Below, one piece after another: positions 7,773 through 14,472 of a DNA stretch of 39,037 nt. The DNA lies in NCBI GenBank assembly GCA_016795565.1, contig JAEUGW010000046.1:1-39037 (forward strand), written 5' to 3'. Both the position numbers and the translations under genes were made by a program. The notes below the pieces were generated by a model. The model was not told the DNA's origin. It saw only the letters and a list, made by a program, of their open reading frames with translations, and searched no databases. This stretch comes from Opitutaceae bacterium. Its GTDB lineage: Bacteria > Verrucomicrobiota > Verrucomicrobiia > Opitutales > Opitutaceae. The first letter of the stretch is position 1. Every line of letters starts with the position of its first letter.

Positions 7773-9365
7773 ATGAGTGCCCATCCCATCATCAGCGGCT
7801 TGGATATCCGCGGCCCGATGCAGCCCGGTTATGCCGGGATCCTGACCCCCGAAGCCTGCGCCTTCCTCGCCGGGCTTTTCGAAAAATTCGGCGCCCGCCG
7901 CCTCGAGCTGCTGGCCAAGCGGGTCGAGCGGCAGCGCGCCATCGACGCCGGCCAGCTGCCTGACTTCCTGCCCGAGACCGCGGCCATCCGCGGCGGCGAC
8001 TGGCAGGTCGCGCCCATCCCGCCCGACCTGCTCGATCGCCGCACCGAGATCACCGGCCCGGTGGACCGCAAGATGGCCATCAACGCCCTCAACTCCGGCG
8101 CCCAGTGCTGGATGGCGGATTTCGAGGACGCCAATTCGCCGACCTGGGAAAACTGCCTGGAGGGACAGGTCAACATGCGCGACGCCGCCCACCGCACCAT
8201 CGCCTACACCTCGCCCGAGGGGAAGCAATATGCGCTGAAGGACAAGATCGCCGTCATCATCGCCCGCCCGCGCGGCTGGCACATGGAGGAGAAGCACGTT
8301 CATTATCGCGGCGCGCGCGTCTCCGCCTCGCTCTTCGACTGGGGCCTGCACTTCTTCCATTGCGCCAAGGCGCTCATCGCCCGCGGCAGCGGCCCGTATT
8401 ACTACCTGCCCAAGCTCGAGAGCCACCTCGAGGCGCGCCTGTGGAACGACGTCTTCCTCCACGCCCAGGCTGCGCTGGGCATCCCCCGCGGCACCATCCG
8501 CTGCACGATGCTCATCGAGACCATCACCGGCGCGTTCGAGGCCGAGGAGATTCTCCACGAGCTGCGCGAGCACGCCTCCGGCCTCAACTGCGGCCGCTGG
8601 GACTACATGTTCAGCATGGTGAAGAAGCTGCGCAACCGCCCGGGCTACATGTTCCCGGACCGCACGCTCATCACCATGGAGGTGCCGTTCCTCCGCGCCT
8701 ACGTCACCCACGTCATCAACGTCTGCCACCGCCACGGCGCCTACGCCATGGGCGGCATGGCCGCGCAGATCCCGATCCGCAACGACCCGGCGGCCAACGC
8801 CGCCGCGCTCGCCAAGGTCCGCGCCGACAAGACGCGCGAGGTCAAGGCCGGGCACGACGGCACCTGGGTCGCGCACCCCGGCCTCGTGGCGACCGCGCTC
8901 GAGGCCTTTGGCGAACACATGAAAGGGCCGAACCAGCTCCATGTGATCCACGACACCAAGGTCAAGGCGTCCGACCTGCTCGCGCCGCTCAACGGCCCGA
9001 TCACCGAGGCAGGCGTCCGCTGGAACCTGCACGTCGGCGTCCGCTACCTCGAGGCCTGGCTGGGTGGCTCCGGCGCCGAGCCCATCCACCACCTGATGGA
9101 GGATCTCGCGACCTCCGAGATTTCCCGCTCGCAGCTCTGGCAGTGGCTCAAGTTTGGCGCGAAGCTCGACGACGGCCGGCCGGTCACGGCCGAGCTTTAC
9201 GACCAGCTCCTGCCCGGCGAGCTGGCGGCGATCCGCGCCGAATACGGTGACGCGCGCTACAACGGAGGCCGCTTCCCGGAGGCGATCGAGCTCTTCATGC
9301 GCATGTCGAAGAGCGCCGAGTTCGACGAGTTTCTGTCGCTGCCCGCCTACGAACTCCTGCCTTAG
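7773..9365 (+). CDS. aceB: Malate synthase A
   Basis: This 530-residue enzyme condenses glyoxylate with acetyl-CoA to give malate. Family signatures are present: MADFEDANSPTWEN, IIARPRGWHMEEKH with the catalytic Arg, LIETITGAFEAEEILHEL, the classic GLNCGRWDYMFSMVKK, and the C-terminal WLGGSGAEPIHHLMEDLATAE-like segment (EDLATSEISRSQLWQW). No isocitrate lyase lies beside it. Its position between guaD and uraD suggests that here it consumes the glyoxylate released from ureidoglycolate at the end of purine breakdown. That role is inferred from position only. Confidence 0.95.
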   Translation: MSAHPIISGLDIRGPMQPGYAGILTPEACAFLAGLFEKFGARRLELLAKRVERQRAIDAGQLPDFLPETAAIRGGDWQVAPIPPDLLDRRTEITGPVDRKMAINALNSGAQCWMADFEDANSPTWENCLEGQVNMRDAAHRTIAYTSPEGKQYALKDKIAVIIARPRGWHMEEKHVHYRGARVSASLFDWGLHFFHCAKALIARGSGPYYYLPKLESHLEARLWNDVFLHAQAALGIPRGTIRCTMLIETITGAFEAEEILHELREHASGLNCGRWDYMFSMVKKLRNRPGYMFPDRTLITMEVPFLRAYVTHVINVCHRHGAYAMGGMAAQIPIRNDPAANAAALAKVRADKTREVKAGHDGTWVAHPGLVATALEAFGEHMKGPNQLHVIHDTKVKASDLLAPLNGPITEAGVRWNLHVGVRYLEAWLGGSGAEPIHHLMEDLATSEISRSQLWQWLKFGAKLDDGRPVTAELYDQLLPGELAAIRAEYGDARYNGGRFPEAIELFMRMSKSAEFDEFLSLPAYELLP

Positions 9366-9372
9366 TTTATCC

Positions 9373-9426
9373 GGAACTCAGGAAATCAGGAAAATGTCAG
9401 CTGATCCGCCTGAGTTCCTTATTTCC
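9373..9426. repeat. GGAACTCAGG-family inverted repeat
   Basis: GGAACTCAGG (9373-9382) pairs with CCTGAGTTCC (9409-9418), followed by TTATTTCC matching GGAAATCAGG. The sequence GGAACTCAGGAAATCAGGAA occurs again at 21894-21912 downstream of sufT. It fills the aceB-uraD gap and might act as a transcript-stabilising hairpin, which is inference. Confidence 0.75.
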
Positions 9427-9436
9427 AGATTATCAG

Positions 9437-9949
9437 ATGTTTGATCTGACAACCATCAACCGCCTCGACCGCGCTGCGTTCACGGCGGCGCTCGGCCACT
9501 TGTTCGAGCACTCGCCTTGGGTGGCGGAGGAGACGTGGACGCAACGCCCCTTCGCCAGCGCCGAAGCCCTGCACGCCGCGCTCTGCGCCGCGATGCGCGC
9601 CGCTCCGCGCGACCGGCAGCTCGCGCTCATCCGCGCGCACCCCGATCTTGCCGGCCGGCTGGCGCAGCAGAAACGGCTGACCGCCGAGTCCACCCGCGAG
9701 CAGGCCAGCGCCGGGCTCGACACCCTGACCGACGCCGAGCTGGCGGACTTCACGGCGCGCAACGAGACCTACACGGCGAAATTCGGCTTTCCCTTCATCA
9801 TCTGCGCGCGCCTCAACGCCAAGGCCGCCATCCTCGAGGCCATGCGGGCGCGAGTGGGCAACCCGCCCGACACCGAGTTCGCCAACGCCCTCGGCGAGAT
9901 CGAGAAAATCGCCCGGCTCCGGCTGGCGGACGCTTTGAAGAAGACTTAA
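9437..9949 (+). CDS. uraD: OHCU decarboxylase
   Basis: This 170-residue enzyme decarboxylates 2-oxo-4-hydroxy-4-carboxy-5-ureidoimidazoline to S-allantoin, the last step of urate to allantoin. Family motifs are FEHSPWVAE near residue 23, the catalytic IRAHPDLAG (His68), ESTREQASAGL (Glu88) and FGFPFIICAR near 116. The length is that of the stand-alone enzyme. uraH follows 92 bp downstream, the gap being occupied by a palindromic repeat. Confidence 0.94.
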   Translation: MFDLTTINRLDRAAFTAALGHLFEHSPWVAEETWTQRPFASAEALHAALCAAMRAAPRDRQLALIRAHPDLAGRLAQQKRLTAESTREQASAGLDTLTDAELADFTARNETYTAKFGFPFIICARLNAKAAILEAMRARVGNPPDTEFANALGEIEKIARLRLADALKKT

Positions 9950-10026
9950 CCGCGGATTACGCGGATGGACACGGATGACCTAAACCCTACACTGCCTTTA
10001 TCCGCGATCATCAGCGTTATCCGCGG
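9950..10026. repeat. CCGCGGATTACGCGGAT-family inverted repeat
   Basis: CCGCGGATTACGC at the left and GCGTTATCCGCGG at the right are inverted with one mismatch. The interior (GCGGATGGACACGGATGA) also echoes itself in TCCGCGATCATC. This type of sequence is, to my recollection, dispersed in Verrucomicrobiota and Planctomycetes genomes. It fills the uraD-uraH gap. Confidence 0.7.
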
Positions 10027-10041
10027 AGAATTTCTCTCCCC

Positions 10042-10383
10042 ATGTCCAAGCTCAGCACCCACGTCCTCGATCTCGTCACCGGCAAGCCGGCCGCCGGCAT
10101 GCGCATCGAACTCTGGAACCTCGACGGCAAGCCGCACCAGCTCAAGGCCGTCGTGACCAACGCCGACGGCCGCACCGACGAGCCGCTCCTCACTGGCGCG
10201 ACGATGGCCGTCGGCACCTACGAGCTGCTCTTCTTCGTGAAGGACTACTTCGTCACGCACCACCGCGACAGCACCTTCCTCGACCGCGTGCCCGTTCGCT
10301 TCGCCATCGCCGACGCCACGGCGGCTTACCACGTCCCGCTGCTGGTCACCCCCTGGGCCTACCAGACCTACCGCGGGAGCTGA
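10042..10383 (+). CDS. uraH: 5-hydroxyisourate hydrolase (transthyretin-like)
   Basis: This 113-residue protein hydrolyses 5-hydroxyisourate to OHCU, the substrate of UraD. It carries STHVLDLVTGKPA (His7), Arg44 in ADGRTDEPLL, YHVPLLVTPWAY (His97) and the diagnostic C-terminal YRGS (110-113). These are the four active-site signatures separating HIUase from transthyretin. It is cytoplasmic, with no signal peptide. The next gene, an HNH nuclease of different base composition, starts only 3 bp after its stop. Confidence 0.96.
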   Translation: MSKLSTHVLDLVTGKPAAGMRIELWNLDGKPHQLKAVVTNADGRTDEPLLTGATMAVGTYELLFFVKDYFVTHHRDSTFLDRVPVRFAIADATAAYHVPLLVTPWAYQTYRGS

Positions 10384-10386
10384 AAC

Positions 10387-10947
10387 ATGCACCCGGATTT
10401 CACGCTCCCATCGCCTGGGAGTATCAAAGGTCGCTCATCGAGCATCACAGCGGCCTTTGTGCAGTCGATTATTCCTGTTCGAGAACCCACGGAGGAAGAA
10501 GTCGAGCAAGCTCTAGCGTTGCTGGGAATGAGTCGGGGCGCATGTCGATGCGCGTATTGTGGCTCGGCAACCTCCGAGTGGGATCACTTCCGACCACTAG
10601 TAGTCAATAGACGACCTACTGGGTATATCACTGAAATTGCCAATTTGGTTCCAGCATGCGGGAAGTGCAATCAGTCTAAAGGTAACAAGCCCTGGAAGAC
10701 GTGGATCACTAGCAACGCAACAAAGTCGCCAAAGACTCGGAATGTGCCAGATCTTGAAAAGAAGATACTGAGGCTTGAGGCCTACGAGCGATGGAAGGTG
10801 CCTACGAAGCTCGACCTTGAGCAAGTGTCGACTAACGAACTATGGGAAAAGCACTGGAGAAATTTGAGTCGATTTGACGAACTCATCAAAGAATGTGAGC
10901 AGCATGCACGTGAGCTTAGGCGCGACGTTGAGTCCCAGCTATCGTAA
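10387..10947 (+). CDS. HNH endonuclease, probably acquired
   Basis: This 186-residue protein contains a canonical HNH/zinc-ribbon core. CxxC is at Cys55-Cys58 (CAYCGS), the Asp-His pair at 66-67 (EWDHFRP), Asn at 86 (ITEIANLVPA), and the second CxxC at 91-94 (CGKCNQSKGNK). The flanks have a helical N-terminal region and a charged C-terminal tail. It is a stand-alone nuclease of the restriction-like HNH class. No methyltransferase or specificity gene is nearby, so its target is unknown. Base composition is clearly AT-richer than every neighbour, and it splits uraH from allC inside an otherwise metabolic run, which suggests recent gain. An intron- or homing-type origin is possible but not shown. 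Confidence 0.8.
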   Translation: MHPDFTLPSPGSIKGRSSSITAAFVQSIIPVREPTEEEVEQALALLGMSRGACRCAYCGSATSEWDHFRPLVVNRRPTGYITEIANLVPACGKCNQSKGNKPWKTWITSNATKSPKTRNVPDLEKKILRLEAYERWKVPTKLDLEQVSTNELWEKHWRNLSRFDELIKECEQHARELRRDVESQLS

Positions 10948-10958
10948 GAGAATGCCCC

Positions 10959-12329
10959 ATGATTGCCGGAATGACACTTCTATCGCACATGTTGACTGAG
11001 CTCGGCCACATCACGGACGAGCCGGGCCGGCTGACGCGGACCTTCCTGTCTCCCGGCATGGCGCGGGCCAACCGGCTCGTGGGCGATTGCATGGCTGCGG
11101 CCGGGCTGGCCGTGCGGGAGGACACCGTCGGCAATCTCATCGGCCGATTGGAGGCAGCTGAGGTAGGGCGCACCGGCCCGGTGCGCCGCGGCGGAGCGAG
11201 CCACTCCGCCCTACCCAAGACCCTTCTCCTCGGTTCCCATCTCGACACGGTGCGCGATGCCGGCCGCTTTGACGGCCCGCTGGGCGTGCTGCTACCCATC
11301 GTGGCGCTGGCCGACCTGAAGGTTCGCGGCGTGAAGCTGCCCTTTGCCGTCGAGGTGCTGGGCTTTTCCGAGGAAGAAGGCGTGCGCTTCGCCAGCTCCT
11401 ATCTCGGCAGCAAAGGCTACTGCGGCAAGCTGACCGCCAAGGATCTGGCCATGCGCGATGTCGATGGCATCAGCGTCGGCGAAGCGATTGAAAGATGGGG
11501 CGGCTTGTCTTCAAGCCGTTCAGGCAAACACGCTGGTAATCTATTAGACTACCAACGTGCTCGTGACCTAATAGGTTACTTGGAGGTGCACATCGAGCAG
11601 GGGCCGGTGCTGGAAGCGAAGAATCTAGCCGTGGGGGTGGTCTCAGCCATCGCCGGCCAGAGCCGCTTCAAGCTGACGTGGTCCGGCAAGGCCGGCCATG
11701 CCGGCACGACGCCGATGGCGCTGCGCAAGGACGCGCTCGCCGGCGCGGCGGAATTCGTGCTCGCCGTCGAGAAGCTCGCGCGCAGCACGACGGGCCTTGT
11801 GGCGACGATCGGTTCGCTGACGACCTCGCCCGGCGCGGCGAATGTCATCCCCGGTTCGGTCGTGCACACGCTTGATGTGCGCCATGCGAAAGACCCGGCC
11901 CGTCGCGCAGCCTTGTTCAAGCTCGGCCGGCTCGCGGCGCTGATCGCGAAGAAGCGCGGGCTCAAGGTCGCTTGGCAGCGCACGCAGGACAACGGCGCCG
12001 TGGCCTGTTCGCCGACGCTGACGGCCCGGCTTGAACAGAGCGTAAAGGCGGTGCAGGGCAGGTCGCTCTCGCTGGTCAGTGGCGCCGGCCACGACGGGGT
12101 CGTGATGTCCGCGCTGTGCCCGATTGCGATGCTCTTTGTGCGGTGTCGCGACGGCCTCAGTCATCATCCGGATGAATACGCCTCGCCGAAGGATCTGGCG
12201 GTGGCGCTCAAGGTGATGATCGATTTTCTCGGGCGTCTGGCGGTGGAGCACCGCATGTCACCGTTGCCCGCTGCTGCGGGCCCGGTGTTTGTCCCCGGTT
12301 CTCGCCGGGGGCGAAACCGAGGCAAATGA
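10959..12329 (+). CDS. allC: Allantoate amidohydrolase / M20-family Zn hydrolase
   Basis: This 456-residue enzyme of the hydantoinase/carbamoylase M20 family is expected to hydrolyse allantoate to ureidoglycine, CO2 and ammonia. Metal and catalytic motifs are GSHLDTV (His94), DGPLGV (Asp105), FSEEEGVRF (Glu139/140), VHIEQGP (His211) and HHPDEY near the C terminus. Substrate specificity rests on context, as it lies between uraH and allantoinase. N-carbamoyl amino acid amidohydrolase is the alternative. Three palindromic elements lie in frame: 11162-11216 (about residues 68-85), 11534-11576 (about 192-206) and 12259-12310, which supplies most of the last 24 residues. The start could be the ATG at 10959 or at 10971. 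The stop overlaps the allantoinase ATG (ATGA). Confidence 0.88.
   Translation: MIAGMTLLSHMLTELGHITDEPGRLTRTFLSPGMARANRLVGDCMAAAGLAVREDTVGNLIGRLEAAEVGRTGPVRRGGASHSALPKTLLLGSHLDTVRDAGRFDGPLGVLLPIVALADLKVRGVKLPFAVEVLGFSEEEGVRFASSYLGSKGYCGKLTAKDLAMRDVDGISVGEAIERWGGLSSSRSGKHAGNLLDYQRARDLIGYLEVHIEQGPVLEAKNLAVGVVSAIAGQSRFKLTWSGKAGHAGTTPMALRKDALAGAAEFVLAVEKLARSTTGLVATIGSLTTSPGAANVIPGSVVHTLDVRHAKDPARRAALFKLGRLAALIAKKRGLKVAWQRTQDNGAVACSPTLTARLEQSVKAVQGRSLSLVSGAGHDGVVMSALCPIAMLFVRCRDGLSHHPDEYASPKDLAVALKVMIDFLGRLAVEHRMSPLPAAAGPVFVPGSRRGRNRGK
11162..11216. repeat. In-frame double-hairpin element 1 in allC
   Basis: The ends are GGTAGGGCG and CGCCCTACC. Inside are two hairpins: GCGCACCGG/CCGGTGCGC, and GGCGGAG/CTCCGCC with loop CGAGCCA. 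It is translated as about 18 extra residues between NLIGRLEAA and PKTLLLGSHLDTV, a surface turn in the family. Confidence 0.8.
11534..11576. repeat. In-frame palindrome element 2 in allC
   Basis: TGGTAATCTA-T-TAGACTACCA (one mismatch) is followed after CGTGCTCGTG by ACCTA/TAGGT. The block resembles 35113-35173, where TTGGTAGT-TTAATAG-ACTACCAA occurs next to a similar CGCGCCGGAGACCT spacer. It is AT-richer than its surroundings and encodes the LLDYQRARDLIG stretch. Confidence 0.65.
12259..12310. repeat. CACCGTTGC-family double hairpin at the 3' end of allC
   Basis: CACCGTTGC is followed by hairpin GCCCGC-TGCT-GCGGGC (12266-12281), the linker CCGGTGTTTGT, and hairpin CCCCGG-TTCTCG-CCGGGG (12293-12310). 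A second copy at 31832-31886 keeps the linker but has different, still paired, stems. Here the element encodes the AllC C terminus and lies about 15 bp before the allB start. Confidence 0.8.
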
Positions 12330-13726
12330 AGCGCCGGGGCAAAAATCTCGTCGAGGCGGCGGAGCCCGAGGTGCTCGACCTCGTCGTCCGCGGCGGCCGG
12401 GTGGTGACGCCGGACGGCGTGCAGGACGCGGAGCTCGGCATCTTGCACGGCAAGATCGTGCGCCTGGCCCCGGAGGTGACCGACCCGGCGCACGCCGAGT
12501 TTGATGCGGCCGGGCGCCATGTCTTCCCGGGCATCGTGGATGCCCACGTGCATTTCAACGAGCCCGGCCGGACGGAGTGGGAGGGGCTGGCGCACGGCTC
12601 GCTCGCGCTCGCGGCGGGCGGCGGCACCTGTTTCTTCGACATGCCGCTCAATTCCGAGCCGCCGGTGCTCGATGCTGCGGCGTTGCGCGCCAAGCGCGAA
12701 CTCGCGGAGCAACAGTCGTGCACCGACTTCGCGCTCTGGGGCGGGCTGGTGCCGGGCAACCTCGACAAGCTCGCCGGCCTGCGCGACGCGGGGGCCATCG
12801 GCCTGAAGGCCTTCATGGCCAACAGCGGCATCGCCAGCTTTCCGCAGGTGGATGCGAAGACTCTGCACGAGGGCATGAGGCGCGCCGCCAAGCTCGGCCT
12901 GCTCGTCGCCGTGCATGCCGAGGATGACGCGCTCGCGGCGAGGTTCACTGCGGAGCAGAAGGCGAAGGGCAAGCACGATGCCAAGGCCTGGCTCGCATCG
13001 CGCCCGGTCGAAGTGGAGCTGGCGGCGATCCGCCAGGCGATCGAGTTCGCCGGCGACACCGGCTGCGCCCTGCACGTTGTGCACGTCAGCAGCCCCGAGG
13101 GTGTCGCCCTCATCACCGAGGCGCGGGACCAACGGGTGGACGTCACGGCCGAGACCTGCTCGCATTACCTGCTGCTGAACGACAAGGATGTCGCGAAGCT
13201 CGGCGCGCCCGCGAAATGCGCGCCGCCGATCCGCGACGAGAAGCGGCGGCAGGCGCTGTGGGCGGAATTGCGCGCCGGCAACATCCACACGGTGGGCTCG
13301 GACCATTCACCGTCGCCGCCGGAGATGAAGACGGCGAAGAATTTTTTCGAAATCTGGGGCGGCATCGCCGGCGTGCAGCACGGGTTCCAGTTGTTGATGA
13401 ACGAGTGCGCCGCCACCGCGGACAAGGACCTGCCCCGGCTCGCCGCCGTGCTGGCGCGGAATGTGGCCCGCCGCTTCCGGCTCGATGATCGGAAAGGCCT
13501 GCTGGCCGTGGGGCGCGACGCGGATTTCTCGCTCATCGAGTTTGGTCCGAAGCACACCATCAAGGAGGACGAGCTCTGGACCCGGCACCGCCTCAGCCCG
13601 TATGTCGGCCGGGGGAGCAAGGCCCGTGTGACCCACACTTATGTCCGCGGCTGCCCGGTCTGGTCCGACGGCAGGGTTGCATCCGGGTCGCCAAAAGGTC
13701 AGTTTTTACGCCCAACACCCCTTTGA
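12326..13726 (+). CDS. allB: Allantoinase
   Basis: This 466-residue amidohydrolase opens the hydantoin ring of allantoin to give allantoate. The HxH metal motif sits in GIVDAHVHFNEPGRTEWEG (His74, His76), a segment typical of allantoinase rather than dihydropyrimidinase. The carboxylated lysine is Lys161 in GLKAFMANSG. Further metal ligands are in VAVHAEDD, LHVVHVSSPEG and VGSDHSPSPPEMK. The start ATG overlaps the allC stop, and the stop precedes the allE start by 2 bp, so allC-allB-allE are tightly coupled. The order does not follow the reaction order (AllB acts before AllC). Confidence 0.95.
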   Translation: MKRRGKNLVEAAEPEVLDLVVRGGRVVTPDGVQDAELGILHGKIVRLAPEVTDPAHAEFDAAGRHVFPGIVDAHVHFNEPGRTEWEGLAHGSLALAAGGGTCFFDMPLNSEPPVLDAAALRAKRELAEQQSCTDFALWGGLVPGNLDKLAGLRDAGAIGLKAFMANSGIASFPQVDAKTLHEGMRRAAKLGLLVAVHAEDDALAARFTAEQKAKGKHDAKAWLASRPVEVELAAIRQAIEFAGDTGCALHVVHVSSPEGVALITEARDQRVDVTAETCSHYLLLNDKDVAKLGAPAKCAPPIRDEKRRQALWAELRAGNIHTVGSDHSPSPPEMKTAKNFFEIWGGIAGVQHGFQLLMNECAATADKDLPRLAAVLARNVARRFRLDDRKGLLAVGRDADFSLIEFGPKHTIKEDELWTRHRLSPYVGRGSKARVTHTYVRGCPVWSDGRVASGSPKGQFLRPTPL

Positions 13727-13728
13727 AC

Positions 13729-14472
13729 ATGTCCGACCTTTTTGGCCACACCCGCGCCCGCATCGCCGCCCGCCACGCGCTCATCACGCCGGGCAACCAC
13801 GTCAACAGCTCGGTGCCGGGCATCACGGGTGCCACGACGGTGATCCTCATCAACGAGGCCATGGGAGCGAAATTCGCGCAGGTGCAAGTGACCTTCACGG
13901 CCGAGGGCCGCGCCGCACAGCCCGCGAGCGGCACGCAGACCTTCGGCTATGTCATGCACGGCGGCGGCGCGCTGACGGTGGGCAAGGACAAGGCGAAGAT
14001 CCACGCCGGCGGATATTTCTACGTGCCCGCCGGCCTGTCCTGGAGCCTGACCGCCCCCAAGGCTGGCACGCAGCTCACGCTCTTCCAGAAAAAATATGCG
14101 GCGCTGCCCGGCGTCGCCCTGCCCAAGGCCATCATCGGCGACGTCGCCAAGGTGAAAGGCACGCCCTTCCTCGGCGACCCGGCGGCCAACCTGCAGGTGC
14201 TGCTGCCCGACGAACCGGCCTTCGATCTGGCCGTGAATGTCTTTGCCTACCAGCCCGGCGGCCACCTGCCGTTCGTCGAGGTCCACGTGATGGAGCACGG
14301 CCTCCTCATGCTCGGCGGCGCCGGCGTTTACCGGCTGGAGGACAACTGGTATCCGGTGCAGGCGGGCGACGCCATCTGGATGGCGCCGTATTGCGCGCAG
14401 TGGTTTGTCGCCATGGGCAAGGTCCCGGCGAGCTATCTCTATTACAAGGATGTCAACCGTCCGGCCATCTGA
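13729..14472 (+). CDS. allE: (S)-ureidoglycine aminohydrolase (bicupin)
   Basis: This 247-residue double-cupin enzyme releases ammonia from ureidoglycine to give S-ureidoglycolate. Both cupin halves are visible. One has GYVMHGGGALTVG and GGYFYVPAGLSW; the other has HVMEHGLLMLGGAGVYRL and AGDAIWMAPYCAQWF. The HEHG-like HVMEHG with the downstream Gln (CAQWF) is the manganese site seen in E. coli AllE (YlbA) and its plant relatives. The ATG at 13729 is preferred over a TTG two codons earlier. Its end overlaps the start of xanthine dehydrogenase by 23 bp. Confidence 0.93.
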   Translation: MSDLFGHTRARIAARHALITPGNHVNSSVPGITGATTVILINEAMGAKFAQVQVTFTAEGRAAQPASGTQTFGYVMHGGGALTVGKDKAKIHAGGYFYVPAGLSWSLTAPKAGTQLTLFQKKYAALPGVALPKAIIGDVAKVKGTPFLGDPAANLQVLLPDEPAFDLAVNVFAYQPGGHLPFVEVHVMEHGLLMLGGAGVYRLEDNWYPVQAGDAIWMAPYCAQWFVAMGKVPASYLYYKDVNRPAI

